Shown: piece by piece, positions 39,333 to 50,849 of the stretch
How the letters are laid out: the number at the start of each line of letters is the position of its first letter
How positions within the stretch are numbered: the first letter of the stretch is position 1
Assembly (NCBI RefSeq): GCF_001294465.1
Contig: NZ_LGAA01000010.1
Span: forward strand, 62,001 to 126,000
DNA: 64,000 nucleotides
Direction of reading: 5' to 3'
Source of the DNA: Moellerella wisconsensis ATCC 35017
GTDB taxonomy: Bacteria > Pseudomonadota > Gammaproteobacteria > Enterobacterales > Enterobacteriaceae
The notes under the pieces: model-generated
Seen by the model: the letters and a program-made list of their open reading frames with translations, nothing else
Database searches by the model: none
What the model was told of the DNA's origin: nothing
Position numbers and translations under genes: made by a program

Positions 39333-41285
39333 ATGGTGAAGCATATGTTGAAAATTTCAACATTAGCTCTATTGATCGCTGCAAATGTTAATGCGGCGAC
39401 AGTTGATTTACGTGTTATGGAAACCTCTGATATTCATAGCAATTTAATTGATTTTGATTATTTTAAGGATAAATCAACGGAGCAATTTGGCTTAGTACGT
39501 ACCGCCAGTTTGATCAAAGCTGCGAAAGGCGAAGTAACTAATGCGATATTGGTCGATAATGGGGATCTGATCCAAGGTAGCCCTCTTGCTGACTATATGG
39601 CAGCCAAAGGGCTGGCTGAGGGAGAATCTCATCCGGCGCATATGCTGATGAATACTATGGGTTATACCGTGGGTAATTTTGGTAATCACGAATTCAATTT
39701 TGGGCTCGATTATCTTAAACAAGCGATTGCTGGCGCTAAATTCCCTTATATTAATGCCAACATCATGGATGCTAAAAGTGGCAAAAATTATTTTACGCCA
39801 TATATTATCGTCGATACTGCGGTGAAAGATCGCGAGGGGAATAGCCATACAATTAAAATTGGCTATATTGGCTTTGTTCCACCACAAATTGCCATTTGGG
39901 ACAAAGCTAATTTAGACGGCAAAGTGGTGGTTAATGATATTACCGAAACTGCCAACAAATTTGTGCCTCAAATGAAAAAAGAAGGCGCCGATTTAATTGT
40001 TGCTATTCCGCATTCGGGTTTCTCACAAGATCCTTATAAAGCCATGGCAGAAAACTCTGTTTATTATCTCAGCGAAGTCGCTGGTATAGATGCCATTATG
40101 TTTGGCCATGCTCACGGAGTGTTCCCCAGCCAAGAATTTGCCAATATCAAGGGCGTTGATATTGAAAAAGGTACCGTAAATGGTGTTCCTGCTGTGATGC
40201 CGGGTCAATGGGGCGATCATTTAGGAGTCGTCGATATGGTATTGAATAACGACAGTGGCAGCTGGAAAGTCACGGAAGCCAAGGCCGAAGCGCGTCCTAT
40301 TTATGATAAAACCAACAAAAAACCGCTCGTTGAACGCGATGCTCAATTAGCACAAATTATTGAACAGCAGCACCGGGGAACCCGTGATTTTGTCGGCAAA
40401 TTTATCGGTAAAGCGTCTGAAAATATGTACAGCTATTTAGCCTTAGTACAAAGTGATCCGACCGTTCAAATAGTTAATGATGCACAGGCTGATTATACAC
40501 GCCAGTTTATTCAAGGTGATCCAGATTTGGCTGATTTGCCAGTATTAGCGGCAGCAGCACCGTTTAAAGCTGGTGGTCGTAAAAATGCTCCCGCAGATTT
40601 TGTTGAAGTTGAAAAAGGCGATTTAACATTTCGTAATGCTGCCGATTTGTATCTTTATCCCAACACCTTAGTGGTAGTAAAAGCCAGTGGTGCCGAGGTT
40701 ATTGAATGGCTTGAATGCTCGGCAGGAATGTATAACCAAATTGATGTGACTTCCAGTAAACCGCAATCATTGCTTAATTGGGACGGCTTTCGAACCTATA
40801 ATTTTGATACCATCAGCGGCATAAATTATAAAGTCGATGTGACACAACCAGCTAAATATGATACCGACTGCCAGTTGCTGAATAAACAAGCCAATCGCAT
40901 TAAAGACGTTACATATCAAGGTAAACCAATCGATCCACAAGCGATTTTCTTAGTGGCAACCAATAACTATCGGGGCTATGGCGGTAAATTTGCCGGCACC
41001 GGTGATGATCATATCGCTTTTGCCTCCCCAGATGAAAACCGGACTATTTTAGCCAATTATATTGCCAAAGTGTCAAAACAACAGGGACAAGTTGCGACTC
41101 AAGCAGAAAATAATTGGTCCTTTATGCCAATTCATAGCGATAAAAAATTAGATATTCGTATTGAAACGTCACCGAGCGATAAAGCCGCTAATTTTATTCA
41201 GCAGCATGGCCAATATCCAATGACTTATATTGGAAATGATGATATTGGTTTCGCCGTTTATCAATTAGATTTGATGGCAAAATAA
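39333..41285 (+). CDS. cpdB: Periplasmic 2',3'-cyclic-nucleotide 2'-phosphodiesterase / 3'-nucleotidase
   Basis: Hydrolyses 2',3'-cyclic nucleotides to 3'-nucleotides and then to nucleosides. It has 650 residues (E. coli 647). A signal peptide ([22 protein letters not shown]) precedes the metallophosphatase domain with [13 protein letters not shown], the [11 protein letters not shown] motif, the metal-binding [11 protein letters not shown] and the GHAHG motif. The C-terminal nucleotidase domain contains the [22 protein letters not shown] substrate region. GAGGTG precedes the ATG at 39333. An RNase T2 gene follows after 117 bases, and that enzyme produces its substrates. Confidence 0.97.
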   Translation: MVKHMLKISTLALLIAANVNAATVDLRVMETSDIHSNLIDFDYFKDKSTEQFGLVRTASLIKAAKGEVTNAILVDNGDLIQGSPLADYMAAKGLAEGESHPAHMLMNTMGYTVGNFGNHEFNFGLDYLKQAIAGAKFPYINANIMDAKSGKNYFTPYIIVDTAVKDREGNSHTIKIGYIGFVPPQIAIWDKANLDGKVVVNDITETANKFVPQMKKEGADLIVAIPHSGFSQDPYKAMAENSVYYLSEVAGIDAIMFGHAHGVFPSQEFANIKGVDIEKGTVNGVPAVMPGQWGDHLGVVDMVLNNDSGSWKVTEAKAEARPIYDKTNKKPLVERDAQLAQIIEQQHRGTRDFVGKFIGKASENMYSYLALVQSDPTVQIVNDAQADYTRQFIQGDPDLADLPVLAAAAPFKAGGRKNAPADFVEVEKGDLTFRNAADLYLYPNTLVVVKASGAEVIEWLECSAGMYNQIDVTSSKPQSLLNWDGFRTYNFDTISGINYKVDVTQPAKYDTDCQLLNKQANRIKDVTYQGKPIDPQAIFLVATNNYRGYGGKFAGTGDDHIAFASPDENRTILANYIAKVSKQQGQVATQAENNWSFMPIHSDKKLDIRIETSPSDKAANFIQQHGQYPMTYIGNDDIGFAVYQLDLMAK

Positions 41286-41402
41286 TAATAGAATGCCTGC
41301 CCTTTAGGGTGGGCCTATTACTGTTACCTAATTTTATTATTAATCCAAAAATAAACTATAAAAACAATTCAAAGATAAAATATCGAGTCAGGGAATTTTA
41401 AG

Positions 41403-42179
41403 ATGCGTTCATTAAAACGATTATCAGTGGTGCTGATTTTACTCGCTGCAGGTTGTGTGACGTCAGAAAGTCAACTTACATCCACGCTTAAGCCGCAAGA
41501 CAGATTAATTGAAGGTGTCTCTTGTCAGGTCCCTGCGACTACATCGATTGATTATAATTTTAAGGCGAAGCACGATAAATATGGGCGTAATGATCAGGCT
41601 AAAACTGATTATTTTAAGTTAGCTATTAACTATTCGCCGACATTTTGTGATTCTAAAAGACGCAGTATTGAACAGCTTAAGTATAAAAATAAGGCAAACA
41701 AAGCTCAGCAGGAATATAAAAAATTTGAACTGCAATGTTTTTCAGATAATAAATTTGGTTGGATTGTACATGGTTTATGGGCACAAACGTGTGATGGTAA
41801 ATCGATGGAACAGTGCCGCGATTGGTCTGATATTAGTAAGCATCCGCGTTTATGTCGAGGTGATTTAGCGCCCGTGGATTATTCGTTATTGAAACCGTAT
41901 CTTTGTGCTTCGCCGGGGGCAGATTTACTGCAAGGTGAATGGGAAAAACACGGAGCTTGTGATTTTGAGCAGCCACAACAATATTTTGCTAAACAGCAGG
42001 CGCTATTTAATAGTTTGGTTTTACCGGCTGACAGATTGCCGAATAAGCAGTTGATTGAATTTTTACAGCAATATAATCCCCAATTAAAAAATAAGCATAT
42101 CCAAATTAATCGCGACGAATTTTATATTTGTTATAGCACCGATTTTAAGGTGATTGATTGCCCAGCGCGCGAGCATTAA
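41403..42179 (+). CDS. rna: RNase I, T2-family endoribonuclease, with lipoprotein-like signal
   Basis: 258 residues (E. coli Rna 268). Both T2 active-site motifs are present: CAS-I in WIVHGLWAQTC (H123) and CAS-II in GEWEKHGACDF (E181, K182, H183). Several cysteines fit the disulfides of this extracytoplasmic family. It cleaves RNA through 2',3'-cyclic phosphates. The N-terminus reads MRSLKRLSVVLILLAAGCVTS, where LAAGC resembles a lipobox with cysteine at residue 19, so the enzyme may be lipid-anchored rather than free in the periplasm. The +2 residue is V, not D. Same strand as cpdB, 117 bases behind it, and closed by a hairpin. Confidence 0.93.
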   Translation: MRSLKRLSVVLILLAAGCVTSESQLTSTLKPQDRLIEGVSCQVPATTSIDYNFKAKHDKYGRNDQAKTDYFKLAINYSPTFCDSKRRSIEQLKYKNKANKAQQEYKKFELQCFSDNKFGWIVHGLWAQTCDGKSMEQCRDWSDISKHPRLCRGDLAPVDYSLLKPYLCASPGADLLQGEWEKHGACDFEQPQQYFAKQQALFNSLVLPADRLPNKQLIEFLQQYNPQLKNKHIQINRDEFYICYSTDFKVIDCPAREH

Positions 42180-42205
42180 GTGAGCATTTGCTAGACAGTA
42201 TAAAT

Positions 42206-42245
42206 AACGCCTCCTAATTTAAATAAGCTAGGAGGCGTTTGTATA
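42206..42245 (+). terminator. Hairpin terminator of cpdB-rna
   Basis: A perfect 11-bp stem (AACGCCTCCTA at 42206-42216, TAGGAGGCGTT at 42229-42239) with a 12-base loop, followed by TGTATAAT. The T-run is short but the stem is strong. Confidence 0.7.
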
Positions 42246-42323
42246 ATATGGCTAATATTTTATATAGTGTGGTTTGTGACCACTCACTATTGTAGATGCG
42301 CTATTTTGTGGCCACTAAAAATT

Positions 42324-42923
42324 TTATTGATAGATTCTGAAACGTTGTTCATCATCCATAAAGTCTTTGTCACCCGCAGGCGCATTAATTGAGCCAAACA
42401 CCATTTGTGCACGCAGTAACCAATGTTCTGGGATGTGCCATTCTTTAGCCACAAAGTTATCAATCAGTGGGTTATAGTGCTGTAACGATGCGCCGATGTT
42501 TTCTTCAGCCAATGCACTCCATACGGCTAATTGCGCCATACCACTGGATTGCTCAGACCAAATTGGGAAATTATCCGCATAGGCAGCAAATTTTTCTTGC
42601 AGACCTTTAACTACATTAAGATCTTCAAAAAATAGAATTGAACCGGCACCGGCGGCAAAACTGTCGATTTTTTGTTCAGTGGCAGCAAAGGATCCTGCGG
42701 GAACGATAGCGCGCAAAGTTTCTTTAGTTAGATCCCACAGTTTTTTATGTTGTTCGCCGAACAAAATGACCACACGTGAGGTTTGTGAATTAAAAGAAGA
42801 CGGTGAGTGCTTCACGGCATCTTTAACTAACTGACTGATATGGTCATGAGAGACTGACAGTGAATCGCCTAGATTATAAATAGTACGGCGGTTTTTTAGC
42901 ATTTCAATAAAGGCGTTAGACAT
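42324..42923 (-). CDS. Nitroreductase-family FMN oxidoreductase (Frm2/Hbn1-like, COG3560 type)
   Basis: 199 residues, a single nitroreductase fold. The FMN-binding N-terminal motif is LKNRRTIYNLG, and the segment HSPSSFNSQTSRVVILFGEQHKKLW is characteristic of the short subfamily that includes yeast Frm2/Hbn1 and several bacterial NADH-dependent quinone or nitro reductases. Later motifs WSALAEENIGASLQHYNPLID and AQMVFGSINAPAGDKDF also fit. The physiological substrate is unknown. AAGGAG precedes the ATG at 42923. It stands alone between rna and sbcC. Confidence 0.9.
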   Translation of the reverse strand: MSNAFIEMLKNRRTIYNLGDSLSVSHDHISQLVKDAVKHSPSSFNSQTSRVVILFGEQHKKLWDLTKETLRAIVPAGSFAATEQKIDSFAAGAGSILFFEDLNVVKGLQEKFAAYADNFPIWSEQSSGMAQLAVWSALAEENIGASLQHYNPLIDNFVAKEWHIPEHWLLRAQMVFGSINAPAGDKDFMDDEQRFRIYQ

Positions 42924-43279
42924 GTGTGTCTCCTTAGGTCATTAGGTAGATGCGGCATAGATTAAAAATTTTAGTATTTTATCTAGGCGCTTCTATAAGG
43001 TAATTCAATAACTTATATTTTATATGTCAATAAATTAACGATTATTTATGCGGAGTAAGGCGCGCTCGTTAATTTATGATTTTTGACGTTTATTCAAACA
43101 ATTTATTATTATCCAGTAAGTAATTACCTGATAAATAACTCTTGTAACTACTATAACGGTAGCCACTAAAAATCATAGAAAAAATTTTTAACCTTTAGGT
43201 TCAAATTTTTACGTGTTAATCGCAGAATTAGGCCAAAAAATCAGTTATAAAGTTAAGATAACAAATATAATTCATTGAA
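42924..43279. other. 356-base gap between the nitroreductase gene and sbcC
   Basis: No gene is supported. A hairpin with core AACCT-TT-AGGTT (43190-43201), flanked by A/T-rich arms (43181-43211) and with a T-rich tail on the minus strand, lies about 70 bases after the sbcC stop and is a likely weak terminator. The nitroreductase promoter should be near 42930-43000 but was not resolved. Confidence 0.4.
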
Positions 43280-46200
43280 TTATTTTGATATTTTATATTT
43301 CCCTGGTAACTCACTATAGCCCAGTCCATTAATTTTTTTTACCTCGATTTGCAGTGGAATTCGTTCTTTCATTGCTTCAACATGGCTGATTACTCCGATA
43401 GTTTTACCACTGGCATTCAAATGATCGAGTGCATCAAGCGCGATATCTAAGGTTTCAGGATCTAAAGTACCAAAGCCTTCGTCCAGAAACAGAGATTCAA
43501 GCTGTGTTTTGTGGCTGACTAAATCGGATAATGCCAGTGCCAGAGATAAACTGACTAGGAAGCTTTCGCCGCCTGAGAGAGTTTTAATATCGCGCACACT
43601 GTCTGCTTGCCAACTGTCGATCACTTGTAATTCTAAGGTTCCTGAATTATTACGTTGTAATAAATAGCGCCCATGTAGCTTATTTAAGCGCAGATTAGCC
43701 AAACTAACGAGATGATCTAAGGTTAATCCCTGAGCATAGCGGCGGAATTTATCACCCTCGGCAGAGCCAATTAATTCATTTAGATAGCTCCAATCATCAT
43801 ATTGTTGCTGTTGCTTTTCTATTTGCTGTAATAGCGCATGCTGTTGTTGGCGCAATTGCTTATCTGTGGCTAATTGGCTGAGAATTTGCCCTTGCTGTAG
43901 CGTAATATTTCTAATTTCCAGATCATATTGTTCAATCTGTGTTTTTAGTGCTTCGATAGCGTTTCGTTTTGCGGGATCGGGTTGATTATTCTCATGCTCT
44001 TTGAGCGATTGTTCTATGCTCTGGCTACGATTATCTGCGTGCCATAATGCGTGCTGTAGTTGTTGTTTTAATTGCTGTAATCGCAGGCTTTCTTCTTCGG
44101 TAATTAGCGCAGATAGAAAATCTTGACGAGTCGCAAATGGGCAATGCTTTAATGCTAGTTCAAAGTCGTTTTGTGCTTTTACTTGAGCGGCGGTAGCTTC
44201 TTTATGTGCAGTTTCAATCTCGTTGGCTTGACCTTGTAGCGAGGAAATTTTCCGCTCAGCCAGTAATAACTCCGCATCTATTTCTTGCAGTGTACGCTCT
44301 AGCTGTTGCTGTTTTTGCTGTGCTTGAGTTTGTACTTGCGATATTAGCTGCTGACCAAATAGCGCAACGCGCAACGCGTGTTTGGTATTAATTAATTGGC
44401 GATGTTCAGCAACTTGTTGTTGAATTTTATCAAGTTGTTGGCTTAGCGTTATCTGTTGTTCATACAATGACTGGCGCTGAGTTTTTTGCAATTCAATCGA
44501 CTGGGCAAGCTGTTGTAGACGTTGCTGCTGTTGCTCAAATAGGTGACAACGCTGCTCTAATTGTTGCAGCCAAGATTGTCGTTCTTCTATGGCAGGTAAA
44601 CACAGTTGATATTCAGCTAACTGATTATTTAGTTCGGCTTCGATATCTTGTTGTTGCTGATGTAGTGCATACCGTTGCTGCTCAAGGGCTGCTATGGTCT
44701 GCACGCTATGGAGATTACGCTCATTAGCTAATTGTAATGCTGCTGATTGTTGTTGATAGTATTCTTGTTTTGTTGTCAGTATTTTTTCTGCATGCTTATG
44801 ATTTTCAATTAAAATATCTAATTCGGCTAGCCATTGGGTATTCTCAGTTAATTGTGTGCTTAGGCTGTGTTGCCGCTGCTCAATGGCCTCTAAACTATAA
44901 GGTAATACTGTTTCTGTGGCTTTCTCACTGGTTGTTTGCCATTGCTGTGCGACGATTTTTTGCTGCTTAATTAAGTTCTCACGCTGTTTTTGTTGCTCGA
45001 CGAGACGTTCATTATCCAGCGCAATATGACTATTGATCGTGATGAGTTGCTGTTTATCTTGTTCTAATTGTTGATTTAATTGAGCTAATTGTTGTTCAGT
45101 CTGGCTAGATGACAGTTGTTGATAAGCTTCAACGGCAGGGTGATCTTGCGAGCCGCACAAGGGACAAGGCGCGCCTGCGATTAATAATTGGCGTTGCTGT
45201 TCTAAGCTGACGATTTGCTTTTCGAGTGCTAATTTTGCTGTTAAATCATCTAGATGAGGCTGGCGTAACGCAATATTATTCTCACAGGTCACTTTTTGCT
45301 GCGCTAATTGATTTAACGATGTTGATAAATCAATAATTTGCTGTTCAGCTAACGATAGCGACTGCTGATTATCGTTGTGCTGTTGTAATAAATAGGGCAG
45401 CAGATTAAGCGTGTGTAATCGCTGCTGCAGTTGCTCTATATGCTGCTTTAGCTGATCAGTATTATGCTGTTGCTGCCATTGAGCGATGGCTTGCTGACTA
45501 AGGTGATATTGTTGCTGTGCTTGTTGTTTTTCTTGCTCGGCATAATGCAGGCTATTACTCAGCGTCTGCTGGGTTTTCTGGATTTCTTGCTGCTCAATTT
45601 GTAATTTTTCAGCCTGCTGTTGCTGTGTGGCATGTTGTTGATATAACCCTGATAATAAAGCAATATTTTGTCGCCAGCCGCTAAGTTTAGGTGCGATAGC
45701 TGTACACTGCTGGTTGTGTTGCAGTTCACCGGCTAATTGTTGTTGCTGCTGAATATCTTGGGCTAACTGTGTATCCACTTTTGCTAGTTGAGTGGCTTTT
45801 TGTTGCTGTTGTTGCTGAATATCGGTGGTCTGTTGCTCTGCGCCCGATAATTGCTTACGCAGGTGATCGATATCTATATCCAGAGGACGAATTTGAGTTT
45901 CTATGAGTTCGTTTTGTTGGTAAGTTTGCGTTATATGCTGTTTTAATTGAGTTTCTAGTTGTTTTTTCTGCTGCTCAAGTGGTTGATAACGAGCCTGCTC
46001 TGCGATGAGTTGCTGTTGGGTTTGTTGTTGTTTTTGTGCCTGCTGCTCCAGAGTTTTTTCACTGCGCTGGAGCTCATTCCATAATGGGCGCAGTTTTTCT
46101 GCTGGCTCGCTGTTGGCTAAAATCTGCAACTGGGGGGCGGCATCAGTGACGGCTTTTTCTGCCGCGATTTTTTGGACTTGTTGAACCTTTTGCTGTTCAA

Positions 46201-46966
46201 GCAATTGCTGTTGTTTAAGATGCCACTGTTCTGCGAGTTGCAGTTGCTGCCGCTGTTGAGATAACTGTTGTTCTTGCTCTGTCAGTAATTGCTGCTGATT
46301 AAGCAAAGATTGATGTTGCTCTGGGGTTAGCACATCAATATTACCGGCTTGTGCCTTGAGTAACTCGAGCGAATTGCGGACGAGTTTATGTTGTTGGAAA
46401 ATATATTTAGATAGCTGGCTATAAATTTCGGTACCCGTAATTTCTTCCAGTAAATCTGCCCGATCTTTTTCTGAGGCATTTAAGAAGGCGGCAAATTCCC
46501 CTTGTGATAGCAAGATAGATTTAGTAAAACGACCAAAATCTAAACCAGTTAACTGAGTAACTAATTCTAATTTATCTTTAACTTTTTCCGCCAAGATTTT
46601 TCCATCGGCTATGTATGCTAGTTCACCTTTCGGCGCTTGTAATTTTCCGCCGGCTTTGCCGCCTGCTCGACGTTGGCTCCAAAAAGCTCGGTAACCGATA
46701 CCTTTAACTTCAAATTCAACTTCAGCTAAACATTCTCCGGTATGGCGAGTCATCAGCTCATTTTGACTCTGTGAAATCGTTCCTAAGCGCGGTGTTTGGT
46801 GATAAAGCGCGAGGCAAATGGCATCCAGCAACGAGGTCTTCCCTGCGCCTGTTGGGCCTGTTATTGCAAATAATCCCTGGCTAGCGAATGGCTCCTGAGT
46901 GAAATCAATTTTCCATTCACCTTTGAGTGAATTAATATTTTTCAATCGTAGGCTTAAAATTTTCAC
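43280..46966 (-). CDS. sbcC: Nuclease SbcCD subunit C (SMC/Rad50-like ATPase), unusually long
   Basis: The ATPase subunit of the SbcCD nuclease that cuts DNA hairpins and processes double-strand ends. It has 1228 residues compared with 1048 in E. coli. Walker [10 protein letters not shown] is at residues 37-45. The zinc hook CPLC is at C601/C604, almost exactly in the middle. The ABC signature [18 protein letters not shown] and Walker [12 protein letters not shown] (about residue 1160) close the head. The extra length lies in the two coiled-coil arms, which are extremely glutamine-rich. The start is GTG at 46966 with GGGGAGGATC upstream; GTGA overlaps the sbcD stop by 4 bases. Confidence 0.96.
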   Translation of the reverse strand: MKILSLRLKNINSLKGEWKIDFTQEPFASQGLFAITGPTGAGKTSLLDAICLALYHQTPRLGTISQSQNELMTRHTGECLAEVEFEVKGIGYRAFWSQRRAGGKAGGKLQAPKGELAYIADGKILAEKVKDKLELVTQLTGLDFGRFTKSILLSQGEFAAFLNASEKDRADLLEEITGTEIYSQLSKYIFQQHKLVRNSLELLKAQAGNIDVLTPEQHQSLLNQQQLLTEQEQQLSQQRQQLQLAEQWHLKQQQLLEQQKVQQVQKIAAEKAVTDAAPQLQILANSEPAEKLRPLWNELQRSEKTLEQQAQKQQQTQQQLIAEQARYQPLEQQKKQLETQLKQHITQTYQQNELIETQIRPLDIDIDHLRKQLSGAEQQTTDIQQQQQQKATQLAKVDTQLAQDIQQQQQLAGELQHNQQCTAIAPKLSGWRQNIALLSGLYQQHATQQQQAEKLQIEQQEIQKTQQTLSNSLHYAEQEKQQAQQQYHLSQQAIAQWQQQHNTDQLKQHIEQLQQRLHTLNLLPYLLQQHNDNQQSLSLAEQQIIDLSTSLNQLAQQKVTCENNIALRQPHLDDLTAKLALEKQIVSLEQQRQLLIAGAPCPLCGSQDHPAVEAYQQLSSSQTEQQLAQLNQQLEQDKQQLITINSHIALDNERLVEQQKQRENLIKQQKIVAQQWQTTSEKATETVLPYSLEAIEQRQHSLSTQLTENTQWLAELDILIENHKHAEKILTTKQEYYQQQSAALQLANERNLHSVQTIAALEQQRYALHQQQQDIEAELNNQLAEYQLCLPAIEERQSWLQQLEQRCHLFEQQQQRLQQLAQSIELQKTQRQSLYEQQITLSQQLDKIQQQVAEHRQLINTKHALRVALFGQQLISQVQTQAQQKQQQLERTLQEIDAELLLAERKISSLQGQANEIETAHKEATAAQVKAQNDFELALKHCPFATRQDFLSALITEEESLRLQQLKQQLQHALWHADNRSQSIEQSLKEHENNQPDPAKRNAIEALKTQIEQYDLEIRNITLQQGQILSQLATDKQLRQQQHALLQQIEKQQQQYDDWSYLNELIGSAEGDKFRRYAQGLTLDHLVSLANLRLNKLHGRYLLQRNNSGTLELQVIDSWQADSVRDIKTLSGGESFLVSLSLALALSDLVSHKTQLESLFLDEGFGTLDPETLDIALDALDHLNASGKTIGVISHVEAMKERIPLQIEVKKINGLGYSELPGKYKISK

Positions 46967-48195
46967 GCTTGATCCTCCCCAGTAGACTGAAATGCTTCGT
47001 AGGATTGGCGAAATAATAATGTCAGTCGCTGTTGATATTGAGGGTCTTCCAGCTCGGCATCGGCTAAGCGTCGCAGAAAAACTTCTTCGACAGTTAGTTC
47101 ATTCAAGGTCTCATTATTGGCAGTGGCACTGAGCGTTTGATTCTGGCGACGAGCACGACGTAATAAAATCACTTCAACCGGTAATCCGGCGGTCATTTGT
47201 TCAACTCGCTGTTGTATATCGGCTAAATAATCTTGCGAGGCAACTTCAATGTCCAGCCATACCGGACGTTCAGCGTGATAATTTTGATATGGGCTTAATT
47301 GCTGCTGAATATCGTTAAGTGTACCTTTAAGGGTTGCCATCGGCTGAAACTGGGGGATACTGAGGCATTCGATAGTGGTTAATTTATCCTGTGTAAACTC
47401 GATTAAACACAGTGTTTTATCTTGACCATTTTCATCGAAACTTAGCGGAATAGGTGAGCCACTATAGCGAATATGGGCTTGCCCACCAATCACTTGTGGA
47501 CGATGGATATGCCCCAAAGCAATGTAATCCGCGGGAGGAAAAGCATCGGCGGGGAAAGCCTCTAAACTGCCAATATAAATATCCCGAACCGAATCACTGG
47601 TGCTGGCACCGACTGCGGTTAAATGCCCGGTCGCAATAATCGGCAAAGCTTTGCCGAGCTGGTGGCGTAATTGCTCAGCATATTGATAACTTTGATGATA
47701 ATACTCGGTGATTGCCTCAAGTAGTGATTGTTGTTTTTCACTGCTGTTTTGCCCAGCCAGGCTTTTTATCATATCGCGAGGGCGTAAAAAAGGGATTGCA
47801 CACAGCAACGCGCCCGGTTTTCCTTGGCTATCGTTTAATACAATTACTGATTGTTCAATCGATTGATTATTAGCGTTGGCGATAACATGGATATTTAAAT
47901 ATGAAAGCAGTTGTTTAGATTCATTTAGCATCGCTACCGAATCGTGATTTCCCCCAAGAATAACTAATTGGCAGCCTGTTTTATGCAATTCAACAATAAA
48001 ACGATTATAAATTTCGCGTGCATAGCTCGGTGGTGAACCGGTATCGAAAATATCACCGGCGACAATCACAGCATCAACTTGATAATGTTTAACTTGCTCT
48101 ATCAGCCAATGTAAAAAATATTGATGTTCAGGAGCACGGGTTTTGGTGAAAAAATATTGCCCCAAATGCCAGTCCGATGTGTGAATTATACGCAT
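46963..48195 (-). CDS. sbcD: Nuclease SbcCD subunit D
   Basis: A Mre11-like manganese-dependent nuclease, partner of SbcC. It has 410 residues (E. coli 400). Phosphoesterase motifs are in order: [39 protein letters not shown], and GHIHRPQ. The start is ATG at 48195 preceded by AGGCGG. An ATG 35 codons upstream would add a hydrophobic stretch not found in the family. It overlaps sbcC and is divergent from phoB, as in E. coli. Confidence 0.96.
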   Translation of the reverse strand: MRIIHTSDWHLGQYFFTKTRAPEHQYFLHWLIEQVKHYQVDAVIVAGDIFDTGSPPSYAREIYNRFIVELHKTGCQLVILGGNHDSVAMLNESKQLLSYLNIHVIANANNQSIEQSVIVLNDSQGKPGALLCAIPFLRPRDMIKSLAGQNSSEKQQSLLEAITEYYHQSYQYAEQLRHQLGKALPIIATGHLTAVGASTSDSVRDIYIGSLEAFPADAFPPADYIALGHIHRPQVIGGQAHIRYSGSPIPLSFDENGQDKTLCLIEFTQDKLTTIECLSIPQFQPMATLKGTLNDIQQQLSPYQNYHAERPVWLDIEVASQDYLADIQQRVEQMTAGLPVEVILLRRARRQNQTLSATANNETLNELTVEEVFLRRLADAELEDPQYQQRLTLLFRQSYEAFQSTGEDQA

Positions 48196-48373
48196 AATGA
48201 TCCGCCTAAAAGAGAGATAACACGGTATTTTTAAGTTATTGTGGCTATTGTGAACGTTGAAATAAAAAAACCAACAAAATGATAGTAATAATCGCAGCAA
48301 TATATCAACGGTAAGCGCGAAAAGATCTAAATTAACGAAAGTATGTCAGAATCGAGAGTGTAAATTCATAATT

Positions 48374-48396
48374 CTGTCATAAAAGTGACGCATAAT
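48374..48396 (+). promoter_or_regulatory. Pho box and -10 of phoBR
   Basis: CTGTCAT-AAAA-GTGACGC (48374-48391) fits the Pho box of two 7-bp repeats with a 4-base AT spacer. The second repeat is the weaker one. CATAAT (48391-48396) is the likely -10. The layout matches the autoregulated E. coli phoB promoter. Confidence 0.8.
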
Positions 48397-48439
48397 CGGC
48401 AAAATCGCAAATAATCTAACCTTATTCACAGGATCACCC

Positions 48440-49129
48440 ATGGCAAGACGTATTCTGGTTGTTGAAGATGAAGCGCCCATCCGAGAAATGGTTTGTTTTG
48501 TATTAGAACAAAATGGTTTTCAGCCTATCGAAGCCGATGATTATGATTCAGCATTAGGGCAGTTGGTCGATCCATATCCTGATTTAGTTTTGTTGGATTG
48601 GATGATCCCCGGTGGCTCGGGTATCCAAGTGATTAAATATATGAAACGAGACAGTGAGATGCGGGATATTCCAGTTATGATGCTCACTGCTAGAGGCGAA
48701 GAAGAAGATAGAGTAAAGGGATTAGAAGTCGGCGCCGATGATTATTTGACTAAACCTTTTTCACCGAAAGAATTAATTGCGCGAGTTAAAGCTATTTTAC
48801 GCCGTATTTCTCCAATGGCGGCTGAAGATGTTATTGATATGAATGGATTAGCTCTCGATCCGACTTCCCACCGTGTTACTAGCAACGATATCCCGATTGA
48901 CATGGGGCCGACAGAATATAAATTACTGCATTTTTTTATGACCCATCCTGAAAGAGTGTATAGCCGCGAGCAACTGCTTAATTATGTGTGGGGGGCGAAT
49001 GTCTATGTGGAGGATAGAACCGTTGATGTACATATTCGTCGCTTACGTAAAGCCTTAGAAATTGGGGGGCATGAAAAAATGGTGCAAACTGTACGTGGTA
49101 CTGGCTATCGTTTTTCTGTTCGTTACTGA
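48440..49129 (+). CDS. phoB: Phosphate regulon response regulator PhoB
   Basis: An OmpR-type regulator activated by PhoR under phosphate starvation. It has 229 residues, the E. coli length. The receiver domain has the acidic pair VVEDE, the phosphorylated aspartate in LLDWMIPG (D53), and T/K in MLTARGEE and [11 protein letters not shown]. The C-terminal winged helix domain has [22 protein letters not shown] and [17 protein letters not shown] Pho box upstream implies autoregulation. phoR follows after 22 bases. Confidence 0.98.
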   Translation: MARRILVVEDEAPIREMVCFVLEQNGFQPIEADDYDSALGQLVDPYPDLVLLDWMIPGGSGIQVIKYMKRDSEMRDIPVMMLTARGEEEDRVKGLEVGADDYLTKPFSPKELIARVKAILRRISPMAAEDVIDMNGLALDPTSHRVTSNDIPIDMGPTEYKLLHFFMTHPERVYSREQLLNYVWGANVYVEDRTVDVHIRRLRKALEIGGHEKMVQTVRGTGYRFSVRY

Positions 49130-49151
49130 TTAATCCATAGGGAGAGCTTAC

Positions 49152-50459
49152 GTGCTCGAGCGTTTATCATGGAAACAACTGGTTTGGGGGCTAATTTTAT
49201 TTTGTTTACCCGCCTTTATTTTAGCTATTTTTGTTGGTCACTTAGCATGGCTATTGGTGATATCACTGTTAGCCGCCTTAATATGGCACAGCTATAATTT
49301 ACTCAAACTCTCTTATTGGTTATGGCTTGATCGCAGCATGATAGCGCCAGAAGGTAAAGGGGGCTGGGAGCCAATATTCTATGGAATTAATCAGTTACAG
49401 CGGCGTAATCGTAAACGTCGTCGCGAATTAGGCCAATTAATTAAGCGCTTTCGTAGCGGTGCTGAATCTTTGCCTGATGCGATAGTGATGCTGACCGAAG
49501 AAGGCATTATTTTTTGGTGTAATCGCCATGCTCAGCATTTACTCGGGTTTCGTTGGCCAGAAGATAGCGGGCAACATATTATTAATTTATTGCGTTATCC
49601 TGATTTTAATCGCTATTTTAGTGCTAAAAACTATACTCAAGCCCTGACGCTAGAGCTGAATAATGGCTCGGTTGTGGAATTTCGTATTTTACCTTATACC
49701 GATGATCAGTTGTTAATGGTCGCCAGAGATATCACCGAGAAACGTCGACTAGAAAAAGCACGGCGTGACTTTTTTGCCAATGTTAGCCATGAGTTACGCA
49801 CCCCATTGACGGTGATTCAAGGGTATTTAGAAGTGATGGATGATCAGCCCGATGTTTCTCCAATCAATAAAAAAGTACTGACATTAATGCAAGAGCAAGC
49901 GTTCCGAATGGATAATTTGGTCAAGCAGCTTCTCCAACTCTCTCGTATTGAAGTTGCACCACAAATTAACTTAAATGAACAAGTCAATATTCCGTCAATT
50001 CTCAACATTTTAGCGCAGGAAGCCCATAGCCTTAGTCAAGGAAAACAACAGATTACTTTTAATATCGATGAAAATCTGTTGGTGTATGGCAATCAAGAAC
50101 AGCTACGCAGCGCAATGGCTAATCTCGTTTATAATGCGATTAACCATACTCCAGACGGTACTTTAATCAACGTGAGCTGGCAGCAGACGCGACAAGGGGC
50201 TACGTTTTCGGTGGTGGATAATGGGCCGGGAATTTCTGTCGAGCACTTACCACGGCTGACGGAACGTTTTTATCGGGTGGATAAAGCGCGCTCTCGCCAA
50301 AGTGGCGGAGGTACAGGGCTTGGTCTAGCGATTGTTAAACATGCATTACAGCATCATAACAGCCAATTATTCATCAATAGTATGCTTGGTAAAGGCAGTG
50401 AATTTAGTTTTGTTTTGCCACCAGCGTTGATTGTTATTGAGAGAAAGTCACCTAAGTGA
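49152..50459 (+). CDS. phoR: Phosphate regulon sensor histidine kinase PhoR
   Basis: An inner-membrane kinase/phosphatase for PhoB that senses phosphate through the Pst-PhoU system. It has 435 residues (E. coli 431). Two N-terminal hydrophobic segments are followed by a PAS domain (about residues 100-195), the phosphorylated H213 in [14 protein letters not shown], and the ATPase N box [12 protein letters not shown]1 DNGPGIS and G2 [14 protein letters not shown]. The start is GTG at 49152, as in E. coli, with GGGAG upstream. A short hairpin with T-run near 50667 may end the operon. Confidence 0.97.
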   Translation: MLERLSWKQLVWGLILFCLPAFILAIFVGHLAWLLVISLLAALIWHSYNLLKLSYWLWLDRSMIAPEGKGGWEPIFYGINQLQRRNRKRRRELGQLIKRFRSGAESLPDAIVMLTEEGIIFWCNRHAQHLLGFRWPEDSGQHIINLLRYPDFNRYFSAKNYTQALTLELNNGSVVEFRILPYTDDQLLMVARDITEKRRLEKARRDFFANVSHELRTPLTVIQGYLEVMDDQPDVSPINKKVLTLMQEQAFRMDNLVKQLLQLSRIEVAPQINLNEQVNIPSILNILAQEAHSLSQGKQQITFNIDENLLVYGNQEQLRSAMANLVYNAINHTPDGTLINVSWQQTRQGATFSVVDNGPGISVEHLPRLTERFYRVDKARSRQSGGGTGLGLAIVKHALQHHNSQLFINSMLGKGSEFSFVLPPALIVIERKSPK

Positions 50460-50849
50460 TTATATTTGTTTCGATTCTTTCGCTATAGAGCGTTTTATTT
50501 TTTAATTTTTACTCGTAATATCGATACTTGTTTGTTTTTTATACACATCATATAGTGCATATTCTTTGATTATTAATAGTAATCACTGGTTTGGAAAAAT
50601 AGTTTGGTATTTTATTCTTGTCTGTACTATTTGGCTTGCCTTTTTGCCCTATAAAAGTTTTACTTGTCGCCAGTTGTTGGCGATTTTTCCTGTTTTTTAA
50701 TATTTTTGACTCATAAGATTTAATATCGCTGTATATTATTCTGTTAAGGATATTTTAAAATAGCACTCAGTGTCGCCAGTTAATTTTCAATAGGTTAAGA
50801 GCTAACAGCTCTCATCTTCCTTTAATTCAAACAAAAATTTAACAAAATT
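50460..50849 (+). other. 390-base gap between phoR and brnQ; probable terminator at 50667-50702
   Basis: No gene is supported. TCGCCA (50667-50672) and TGGCGA (50678-50683) form a 6-bp stem with a 5-base loop, followed by TTTTT and a further T-rich stretch. It could end phoBR transcription about 200 bases after phoR. The brnQ promoter must lie in the following 150 bases but no convincing pair of hexamers was found. Confidence 0.45.

Noticed and set aside
48196-48300. Hydrophobic N-terminal extension of SbcD
   Set aside because: The nuclease domain starts exactly at ATG 48195 behind AGGCGG; cytosolic SbcD has no membrane anchor in the family.
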